A stretch of DNA of 64,000 bases, taken from assembly GCA_902569735.1 (NCBI GenBank), contig CACFVE010000001.1, positions 1 to 64,000 of the forward strand. The letters run 5' to 3'. Positions 56,627 to 64,000 of this stretch are shown in pieces. The notes below the pieces were generated by a model that was not told the DNA's origin, searched no databases, and saw only the letters and a list, made by a program, of their open reading frames with translations. Source of the stretch: an uncultured Pelagibacteraceae bacterium (lineage in GTDB: Bacteria; Pseudomonadota; Alphaproteobacteria; Pelagibacterales; Pelagibacteraceae). Every line of letters starts with the position of its first letter. The first letter of the stretch is position 1. The translations under genes were made by a program, and so were the position numbers.

Positions 56627-56865
56627 TAAATCTTTTTTATCTTGTAATCTTCTATAATCAAATTAGCTAAAAGTTTTTTACACATTTCATCAATTTTTTT
56701 TTCTGCTTTTTTTTGATCACTATCATCTAATTCAATTTCGAAATATTTACCTTGTCTTATGCTTTTTAAGTTATCCATTCCAAGATTTTTTAAAGTATTT
56801 TGTACAACTTTGCCTTGTGGATCTAGCACATCTTTCTTTAAAGTAACTGTGACTGAAAATTTCAA
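56626..56865 (-). CDS. purS: Phosphoribosylformylglycinamidine synthase subunit PurS
   Basis: VTVTLKKDVLDPQGKVVQNTLKNLG, VRQGK-like IRQGKYFEIEL; 79 aa, adjacent to purQ. Confidence 0.93.
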   Translation of the reverse strand: MKFSVTVTLKKDVLDPQGKVVQNTLKNLGMDNLKSIRQGKYFEIELDDSDQKKAEKKIDEMCKKLLANLIIEDYKIKKI

Positions 56866-56866
56866 T

Positions 56867-57661
56867 TTATTTTTTTTTAAATTTAATTGAAGTTGTTTTG
56901 CCGAAATTTACCTCACTTATATTAGCTACTTCCGGCATAATATTTAATCTCCTAGCTACTTCTTGATATCCTTGAATAATGTTACCTAAATCTTTTCTAA
57001 ATCTGTCTTTATCTAATTTTTTTTCAGTTTTTACGTCCCAAAGCCTACAAGTATCTGGGCTAATTTCATCCGCAAGAACAATCTCTTTTTTTTCAGTGTC
57101 CTTATTCCATGCTTTACCGTACTCAATTTTAAAATCTACTAATTTAATCCCAATGCCTCTAAACATGCCTAACAATAAATCATTAATTCTTAAAGTGGTT
57201 TTGTCAATTTCAAGTATTTCTTTTTCAGTTGCCCAACCAAACGAATAAATATGTTCTTTTGATATTAAAGGATCTTGAAGTTCATCTTTTTTATAGCAAT
57301 ATTCTAACAATGGTTTTTCTAAAACAGTTCCTTCTGAAATATCTAATCTTTTGGTTAAAGACCCTGTAGCAATATTTCTAACTATAAACTCAATAGGAAA
57401 TATTTCTGCTTTTCTTATTAGCTGTTCTCTCATATTAAGTCTTTTGATTAAGTGAGTTTTTATTCCACATTGAGCTAAATTAGTTAAAATGTATTCAGAA
57501 ATACGATTATTCAAAACACCTTTTCCTTCTACTTTTGATTTTTTTAAATTATTAAAAGCAGTCGCATCATCTTTAAAATGTTGAATCACTAAATTTTTAT
57601 CTTTTGTTTCATAGATAATCTTAGCTTTACCTTCGTATAGTTTATTGCCTTTATTCATCAA
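56867..57661 (-). CDS. purC: Phosphoribosylaminoimidazole-succinocarboxamide synthase
   Basis: LYEGKAKIIYET, KDDATAFNN, PIEFIVRNIATGSLTKR, LADEISPDTCRLWD. Confidence 0.97.
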   Translation of the reverse strand: MMNKGNKLYEGKAKIIYETKDKNLVIQHFKDDATAFNNLKKSKVEGKGVLNNRISEYILTNLAQCGIKTHLIKRLNMREQLIRKAEIFPIEFIVRNIATGSLTKRLDISEGTVLEKPLLEYCYKKDELQDPLISKEHIYSFGWATEKEILEIDKTTLRINDLLLGMFRGIGIKLVDFKIEYGKAWNKDTEKKEIVLADEISPDTCRLWDVKTEKKLDKDRFRKDLGNIIQGYQEVARRLNIMPEVANISEVNFGKTTSIKFKKK

Positions 57662-57667
57662 TTTTTT

Positions 57668-58966
57668 TTAATTTTTTTTTAAACTTCTTTTGAAAATTAT
57701 ATTAATTTTTTTAGTATGATAACTAAAATTAAATAGTTTTTTAAGCTTATTAACAGGTATTTTATTTGTTATTTTTTTATCATTAGTGATATTTTCATAA
57801 AATAAAGAATTATTGTTCCAAGTTTTCATAGCATTTCTTTGAACTATTTTATAAGCATCTTCTCTTGAAAAACCAACATTGGTTAATTCTAACAAAATTC
57901 TTTGAGAAAAAAAAATACCCTTAGTAATATTTAAATTCTTAATCATATTTTTTGGAAAAATGTTAAGATTTTTTACTAAATTAGTTAACCTACATAGTGC
58001 AAAATCTAAAGCAATTGTTGAGTCTGGTCCAATATTTCTTTCCACAGCTGAATGTGAGATATCTCTTTCGTGCCACAAAGCAACATTTTCTAAAGCAGGC
58101 ATTACAGTTGATCTTATTAATCTTGCTAAACCGGTTAAGTTTTCACTTAAAATTGGATTTTTTTTATGAGGCATGGCCGAAGATCCTTTTTGTTTTTTTC
58201 CAAAAAATTCTTCTACTTCTAAAACTTCTGTTCTTTGTAGATGTCTAATTTCTACTGCAAATCTCTCAATTGAACTTGCTATAACTCCTAGAGTCGAAAA
58301 AAATTGAGCATGTCTATCTCTTGGAATAATTTGTGTTGAAATAGGTTCAACGCTTAATTTTAATTTTCTAGCTACATATATTTCTATTCGTGGGTCTATA
58401 TTTGCAAATGTTCCAACTGCTCCTGAAATTGCACAGGTAGATATTTCTTTAATGGCGTTTTCTAATCTTCTCTTATTTCTAAGAAATTCTTGATAAAAAG
58501 TTAACATTTTTAAACCAAAAGTAATTGGTTCTGCATGTATCCCATGACTTCTACCTATACATAAAGTAAATTTATGTTTAATAGCTTGTTGTTTTATTGA
58601 CCTTAATAACTCATCAATATCTTTTAATAAAATCTCACCAGATTGTTTTAATTGTAGATTAAAACAAGTATCTAAAACATCAGAAGATGTCATGCCTTTG
58701 TGAAGATATCTTCCTTCTTTACCAACTTTTTCTGTAATAGAAGTTAAGAATGCAATAACATCGTGTTTAACTTTGTTTTCTATATCTAAAATTCTTTTTA
58801 CGTTAATTTTAGCTCTCGATTTAACTTTTTTAACAACACCTTTTGGGATGATTTTTAGCTTTTCCATTGATTCAGCAGCAGCTAATTCAATTTCAAGCCA
58901 AATAGAATATTTATTATAATCCTCCCAAATGGCCTTCAGTTCTTTTCTAGAGTATCTTTCAATCAT
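57668..58966 (-). CDS. purB: Adenylosuccinate lyase
   Basis: MIERYSRKELKAIWED, GMTSSDVLDTCFNLQL, GRSHGIHAEPITFG, GSSAMPHKKNPILSENLTG, ERDISHSAVER. Confidence 0.96.
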   Translation of the reverse strand: MIERYSRKELKAIWEDYNKYSIWLEIELAAAESMEKLKIIPKGVVKKVKSRAKINVKRILDIENKVKHDVIAFLTSITEKVGKEGRYLHKGMTSSDVLDTCFNLQLKQSGEILLKDIDELLRSIKQQAIKHKFTLCIGRSHGIHAEPITFGLKMLTFYQEFLRNKRRLENAIKEISTCAISGAVGTFANIDPRIEIYVARKLKLSVEPISTQIIPRDRHAQFFSTLGVIASSIERFAVEIRHLQRTEVLEVEEFFGKKQKGSSAMPHKKNPILSENLTGLARLIRSTVMPALENVALWHERDISHSAVERNIGPDSTIALDFALCRLTNLVKNLNIFPKNMIKNLNITKGIFFSQRILLELTNVGFSREDAYKIVQRNAMKTWNNNSLFYENITNDKKITNKIPVNKLKKLFNFSYHTKKINIIFKRSLKKN

Positions 58967-58978
58967 TTTATAGATTAA

Positions 58979-59728
58979 CTAATTTTTTGACTCAGTAAAA
59001 ATTTCGTATCCATCTTTTGTTATACCAACAGTATGTTCAAATTGTGCAGATAGTGACTTGTCTTTTGTAACAGCTGTCCAACCATCTTTTAATGTTTTTG
59101 TTTCATAATTACCAAAGTTAATCATTGGCTCAATAGTAAAAATCATACCAGCTTTTATTTTTTCTCCAGTTCCCTGTTTTCCATAGTGTAAAATACTGGG
59201 TTGTTCATGAAATTTTTTACCGATACCATGACCACAAAAATCTTGAACAACAGAAAATCCCTTAGCCTCAACATGTTTTTGTATAGTTGAACCGATATCA
59301 CCTAATTGAATGTCTTCTTTCAAAATTTTAATTGCTTTCATCATTGCTTCATAAGTTGTTTCAATTAATTTTTTTGCTTTTACAGATATATTACCTACCT
59401 GAAACATCCTACTAGTGTCACCATGCCATCCATCTTTATAAGCTGTTACATCAACATTCAAGATATCTCCTTCTTTCAAAACTTTATCAGATGGTATGCC
59501 GTGACAAACAACATGATTTGCTGAAGTACAGCTTGATCTAGGGAAACCTCTATAAAACAGTGGAGCAGAGTAAGCTCCATGATCATTTATAAATTCATAA
59601 CACAAATAATCAATTTCATTAGTTGTAATACCAGGTCTAATTATTTTAAAAACTTCATCAAGAGCACCTGCAGCAATTAATCCTGCCGCTCTAGTTCTTT
59701 CAAATGACTCTTTAATATCTCTATTCAT
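58979..59728 (-). CDS. map: Type I methionine aminopeptidase
   Basis: FPRSSCTSANHVVCHGIPSD, GDILNVDVTAYKDGWHGDTSRMF, GHGIGKKFHEQPSILHYG, GMIFTIEPMIN. Confidence 0.96.
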   Translation of the reverse strand: MNRDIKESFERTRAAGLIAAGALDEVFKIIRPGITTNEIDYLCYEFINDHGAYSAPLFYRGFPRSSCTSANHVVCHGIPSDKVLKEGDILNVDVTAYKDGWHGDTSRMFQVGNISVKAKKLIETTYEAMMKAIKILKEDIQLGDIGSTIQKHVEAKGFSVVQDFCGHGIGKKFHEQPSILHYGKQGTGEKIKAGMIFTIEPMINFGNYETKTLKDGWTAVTKDKSLSAQFEHTVGITKDGYEIFTESKN

Positions 59729-60423
59729 TAAATTTTGAATTTTATTTTATTATTAAGTTTTATTCCTTTTGATGAAAATTTACAATCATAGCAAAGTACA
59801 TTTAGTTTTTTTTTAACCGCATTGGATAATAATTTTGAATATTCTGGATCTATATCTTCTGCAATAGTAAATTGATCACAATCTTCACGCTGAATAACAA
59901 AAGCAATGAAAACCTTATAACCTTTTTTGCTTGCTTTAATCAACTCATCAATATGTTTAGCGCCTCTAGAAGTTATTGCGTCTGGAAATTCTGCTATTTT
60001 AGATTTTCTTTTTAAAGTAACATTTTTAACTTCTATCAGGGCTTTGTAATTTTTTTTACTAATTAAAAAATCAAATCTTGTATTTTGACCAAATTTTATT
60101 TCAGGTTTTATTTTAATATCATTATCGAATTCTTTAATCATATTGCTTTCTAAAGCATTTTGAAAAATTTTATTTGTGAGATGGGTATTCACCCCAACTT
60201 TTGATCCGTTACTCTCTATTATTTGGACAGTGTATTTTAGTTTTCTATTAGGGTTATTTGATTCACTTAACCAAATTTTGTTTCCTTTATCTAAGAGACC
60301 CTGCATAGAGCCTGTATTCGGACAATGTGCTGTGACTAATTTATCTTTAATTTGAGCATCTATAAAAAAACGCTTATATCTTTTTATAAACACACCTGAT
60401 ATTAATTTATTTTCAAAGTTCAT
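59728..60423 (-). CDS. sfsA: Sugar fermentation stimulation protein SfsA family
   Basis: GVFIKRYKRFFIDA, AHCPNTGSMQGLLDKGNKIWLSES, FPDAITSRGAKHIDELI, FTIAEDIDPEY. Confidence 0.94.
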   Translation of the reverse strand: MNFENKLISGVFIKRYKRFFIDAQIKDKLVTAHCPNTGSMQGLLDKGNKIWLSESNNPNRKLKYTVQIIESNGSKVGVNTHLTNKIFQNALESNMIKEFDNDIKIKPEIKFGQNTRFDFLISKKNYKALIEVKNVTLKRKSKIAEFPDAITSRGAKHIDELIKASKKGYKVFIAFVIQREDCDQFTIAEDIDPEYSKLLSNAVKKKLNVLCYDCKFSSKGIKLNNKIKFKI

Positions 60424-60439
60424 ATATAATTGTTAATCT

Positions 60440-61198
60440 ATGAAGAAAAAAAACAAAAAAGTAAATGCTGGAATTTTAATTATAGGAAATGAAATACTTT
60501 CTGGCAGGACTCAAGATAAAAATGTTGCTTTTATATCCAATTGGTTGAATTCAAAGTGTGGCATATCAGTTAATGAAGTAAGAGTTGTTCCAGATTTAGA
60601 GAAAATAATAATTAAAAACATATTAGAATTATCAAAAAAATTTAATTACGTTTTTACTACCGGAGGCATTGGTCCTACACATGACGATATAACTTCACAA
60701 TCAATTTCGAAAGCATTTAAAGTTAAATATGAATATCACAAAGAAGCATTTCAAATTTTAGAAAATTATTATGGTAAATCAAATTTTAATGACGGTAGAA
60801 GAAAAATGGCAAAAATGCCTAGAGGAGCAAAATTGATTTATAATCCTTCAAGCGCTGCTCCAGGATTTATTATCAAAAATGTAATTTCATTACCTGGTGT
60901 ACCATCCATATTAAATTCAATGATTGAAAATTGTAAACAATACTTAATCAAAGGTTTAAAAGTTTATAGCAAGACTTTAAATCTTTTTACTGTTGAAAGT
61001 AATATTTCAAAACAATTAAGCCTCATTCAAAAAAAATATAAAAAATTTGTCGAGATAGGGAGCTATCCTTTTTTTAGATTAGGAAAGATAGGTGTTTCAA
61101 TTGTAATTAGATCGACATCAAAAATAAAAATACAAAATGTAAATCAAGACTTAATTAAATTAGTTAAAATTAAAAAAATTAAAATATTAAAAGCCTAA
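60440..61198 (+). CDS. Molybdopterin-binding/CinA N-terminal domain family protein
   Basis: AGILIIGNEILSGRTQDKN, YVFTTGGIGPTHDDITSQSISKAF, LPGVPSIL. Confidence 0.9.
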   Translation: MKKKNKKVNAGILIIGNEILSGRTQDKNVAFISNWLNSKCGISVNEVRVVPDLEKIIIKNILELSKKFNYVFTTGGIGPTHDDITSQSISKAFKVKYEYHKEAFQILENYYGKSNFNDGRRKMAKMPRGAKLIYNPSSAAPGFIIKNVISLPGVPSILNSMIENCKQYLIKGLKVYSKTLNLFTVESNISKQLSLIQKKYKKFVEIGSYPFFRLGKIGVSIVIRSTSKIKIQNVNQDLIKLVKIKKIKILKA

Positions 61199-62148
61199 AT
61201 CAATTTAAAGACATCATACATAGTAATTGTATCAATATCTTTTGATTTATACATTTGTTTACTATCTAGGATTTTTATTGAATTAATCTTGGGAGCAAAT
61301 TTTTCTGAGTCAGTTGGTCCAAATAAAACTATCATTGGAACATTAGCTAAACCCATCATATGCATAACTCCATTATCTATAGATATAGCTAAATCTAATC
61401 TTGCAGCTAAGGCTGTTACAAGAGCAGGACATGAAAGATTAGATTGATATTCAGGAAATAAAGCATTTGGAACATGAGATTTAATTTTTTTTATTAATTC
61501 TGTGTTATCTTTTTCAATAAAAAATACTGGAATTTTATTTTTTTCATTAATTTTATTTGCAAGATCAATAAATTTATCAATTGACCAATTTTTTTTCCTA
61601 TAAACGTTTCCTTGTGTTAATGAAAATCCAATATAATTTTTATCAGGCAGTAATCTTTTTGCTTCTTTTTTATACTTTTCTGATAATTTTTTTGGATTAA
61701 AAAGAGATATTTTAATATTTGTGTTTAAAAATTTATCTAAATTTATGAGATGGTCCTTTGAGAAATATTCATCTTTTTTAGTACAAAACCTAAAATTTAA
61801 AGTAGATGAATAAAAATGATTATGAGGTATTCTTTTTAAAATCATTGTGTTTCTTAATTTAGATTGTAGATCAATAATTAAATCCATTTTATCTAAATTT
61901 TGATCTATAAATCTTTTTTTAGTTAAAAGTAAATGCCACCATCTGAAACCAAAATATTTTAAATCTAAATCTAATGTTTTTATATTAATTTCGAATTCTT
62001 TTAATTTACCTTTAAAGTGATTTGTATGAGCACCTAGATAAAAAAATTCTGAGGATTTAAAATGATTTTTAAGACTTAATATTAATGTGAATAACTGTAT
62101 GGAGTCACCTAAGCCTCCTCCAGAATTATATATTAAAATTTTTTTCAT
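61195..62148 (-). CDS. Glycosyltransferase family 9 (heptosyltransferase-like)
   Basis: ILIYNSGGGLGDSIQLFTLILSLK, GFSLTQGNVYRKKNWSIDKFIDLANKI, DLAISIDNGVMHMMGLANVPMIVLFGPTDSEKFAP. Confidence 0.82.
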   Translation of the reverse strand: MKKILIYNSGGGLGDSIQLFTLILSLKNHFKSSEFFYLGAHTNHFKGKLKEFEINIKTLDLDLKYFGFRWWHLLLTKKRFIDQNLDKMDLIIDLQSKLRNTMILKRIPHNHFYSSTLNFRFCTKKDEYFSKDHLINLDKFLNTNIKISLFNPKKLSEKYKKEAKRLLPDKNYIGFSLTQGNVYRKKNWSIDKFIDLANKINEKNKIPVFFIEKDNTELIKKIKSHVPNALFPEYQSNLSCPALVTALAARLDLAISIDNGVMHMMGLANVPMIVLFGPTDSEKFAPKINSIKILDSKQMYKSKDIDTITMYDVFKLI

Positions 62149-62168
62149 GTGGTACTTATATTTTATAA

Positions 62169-63995
62169 ATGACTTTGAAATATAAATTAATCTTATTCAT
62201 TATTTTTATAGCACTTTATATTTGTTTTATATCTTTTTTTTGGTCTAATATTCAAGTTCCACTTCAAATCAATAATAAAGCCATTGGTCTTTTAACTATA
62301 AAAAATATCAACCCAATCAATGATACGATAAGATTTATTTTTTTAATTTTTCCGCCTTTAATATTATATCTATTATTTTTAAAAATTAATTTTAAAAACG
62401 ATTTTATTAAAATAAAATCACTATCTTATTCTGAAAAATATCTAAAAAATAATTTAGAGTTAAGAGATCTAAAATTTGTTATTCCTTTATTTTGTATTCT
62501 AATTATGCTTGAGTTTTTTCAAACTGATTTTCCACCTACAAATTATTTAGATACTCTTCATGATGGAGATTATCTTGCAACAATATCAAATCACTTACAT
62601 TTTGGCGGTTATTGGAATTCTGCTTTTACTGTTCATGGTGGTGAAAATATTTTTTTACCTTTAATTGCCTTTAAATTTTTGAATCTAAATATTGCAAGTA
62701 TAAAATATACTCTTTATTTAGCAATTTTTTTAATAAAGTTTTTAACAATTCTTCTAGCTTATCAAATTTCAAAACTAGTCAATATTGAAAAAAATTATAA
62801 AATTATTTTTTTTATAATTCTTACTTTGTTTATGCTTTCGCTAAGTAGTTATGGAGCAGTAAATTATATTAATATTAGAGATATATTCGTATTAATTTTT
62901 TTTTCTATATTAATACAATTATACATTAATAAATTAAATACTTTGTTAATTTATTTTCTCTCACTAGCAACAGTCCTAAGCTTTATATTTCATTATGATA
63001 CAGGTGTTTATCTTCATGTTATAATTTTATTGATATTTTTTCATTTTTTATTTTCTAAAAAAGTTAAAGAATCTTTTTTTCTAATATTTTTTTTAATATT
63101 AAATTGGCTTATCGTATTTAGTTTGTTTGGTTACAGTGAAATTTATTCTATGTTTGAACAATTTTTACAAATTGCTATTAACATGGATAGAATGCATGGA
63201 ATTGAATATCCTCAGCCGTTTCTAAGCATTGGAGATGGTGACCATGGAACAAGAGGAACTAAAGCTTTAGTTTTCTTATTATTACTAGGATTTATTACTA
63301 CTACAATAGTTTTTTTTAAAAACAATTATTTTAAAATCAATGAAAAATTTTTATTAATAATTTTTTATGGATATTCAATTATTTCATTTAAAAATGCCCT
63401 TGGAAGATCTGATGGGCCTCATATTATGTTATCGAGTGACTGGATATCGATCTTGTTATGTTATTATTTTTTATATCTGATTTTTTTTTATTTACCAAAA
63501 AATATAAATTTTATTACAGCTAAAAAATACATAGAAAAAATTGGAGGTTTATTTTTAATAATATTAATATTGGTAAATACAGATTTTAAAAAAGTTTCAA
63601 ATTATAATAAAAATTTTGAAAATTATATAAATACTAGTGACAAAACTTTTATAAATAAGGACAGAGTAAAAATTATTGAAGAGATTTCTCAAATTATTAA
63701 CAACGAAAATTGTATTCAAAACTTTACTGCAGATTTATCTTTACCGTATTTATTGAAAAAACCAAATTGTACTCAATTTATTTCTGCTTGGTTAGGGAGT
63801 GGAGAGAAATTTGAAAAGAAATTCATTAATCAACTAAGAAATAATAATGTTAATTATATAATTTATAGCTCACCATTATATATAGTAGATAATATAAAAA
63901 CCTCCGACAGATTAAAAATTGCTAATCAATATATACAAAAAAACTACTCTATAATTTGGAAAAAAAATAATTACATTTTATTAAAAAGAATTTAA
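62169..63995 (+). CDS. Large multi-pass membrane protein, glycan-assembly-like, unknown function
   Basis: 608 aa, many hydrophobic helices, luminal LDTLHDGDYLATISNHLHFGGYWNSAFTVHGGENIFLPLIAFKFL; paired divergently with a GT9 gene. Confidence 0.45.
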   Translation: MTLKYKLILFIIFIALYICFISFFWSNIQVPLQINNKAIGLLTIKNINPINDTIRFIFLIFPPLILYLLFLKINFKNDFIKIKSLSYSEKYLKNNLELRDLKFVIPLFCILIMLEFFQTDFPPTNYLDTLHDGDYLATISNHLHFGGYWNSAFTVHGGENIFLPLIAFKFLNLNIASIKYTLYLAIFLIKFLTILLAYQISKLVNIEKNYKIIFFIILTLFMLSLSSYGAVNYINIRDIFVLIFFSILIQLYINKLNTLLIYFLSLATVLSFIFHYDTGVYLHVIILLIFFHFLFSKKVKESFFLIFFLILNWLIVFSLFGYSEIYSMFEQFLQIAINMDRMHGIEYPQPFLSIGDGDHGTRGTKALVFLLLLGFITTTIVFFKNNYFKINEKFLLIIFYGYSIISFKNALGRSDGPHIMLSSDWISILLCYYFLYLIFFYLPKNINFITAKKYIEKIGGLFLIILILVNTDFKKVSNYNKNFENYINTSDKTFINKDRVKIIEEISQIINNENCIQNFTADLSLPYLLKKPNCTQFISAWLGSGEKFEKKFINQLRNNNVNYIIYSSPLYIVDNIKTSDRLKIANQYIQKNYSIIWKKNNYILLKRI

Positions 63996-64000
63996 ATTGA

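Noticed and set aside
57960-58248. Two overlapping plus-strand ORFs antisense to purB
   Set aside because: Low-complexity shadows of purB; no start-site or domain support.
1-64000. tRNA, rRNA, CRISPR arrays, IS elements, prophage
   Set aside because: Intergenic gaps are nearly all under about 120 nt and occupied by promoters or terminators. I saw no direct repeat-spacer arrays, transposase or integrase motifs, or structured RNA signatures.

Overview
This is an AT-rich, very gene-dense 64 kb chromosomal window. Gene content, compactness and protein similarity recalled from memory suggest a SAR11 / Candidatus Pelagibacter-like alphaproteobacterium (inference). About 60 protein-coding genes are supportable. 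I found no rRNA, tRNA, CRISPR array, phage or insertion sequence.

Main blocks: (1) a surface-glycan region (about 0-17 kb: DUF4422 protein, rmlB/D/C-like genes, glycosyltransferases, nucleotide-sugar epimerases, DUF6165 proteins) interleaved with a methylthioadenosine (MTA) salvage/polyamine cluster (apt, mtnP, mtnA, periplasmic alpha/beta hydrolase, class II aldolase, fused speD-speE, nitrilase-family protein); (2) housekeeping genes including rpoZ, dusA, a TauE/SafE protein, phosphomannomutase, and nrdAB with a recognisable promoter and two NrdR-like boxes; (3) an Asp/Glu-racemase + M24 hydrolase pair (EutA/EutD(DoeA)-like) followed by a PotABCD-type ABC transporter; (4) cyclophilin, argE-like, prpC/prpB-like, LysE, gph; (5) a stand-alone GlmU C-terminal domain next to glmS, then DAHP synthase, nadE, cysS, cimA, trmJ, rpsD; (6) a small surface islet, then grxD/bolA, purL/Q/S/C/B, map, sfsA, a cinA-N-like gene, and a second glycan islet at the right edge.

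The best candidate for an under-described system is the MTA-producing/MTA-recycling cluster. It lacks the classical late methionine-salvage genes, carries a class II aldolase, and is interrupted by a glycan islet between mtnP and mtnA. The second candidate is the EutA/DoeA-like pair with its transporter. All assignments come from reading the translated sequences; no database search was run.
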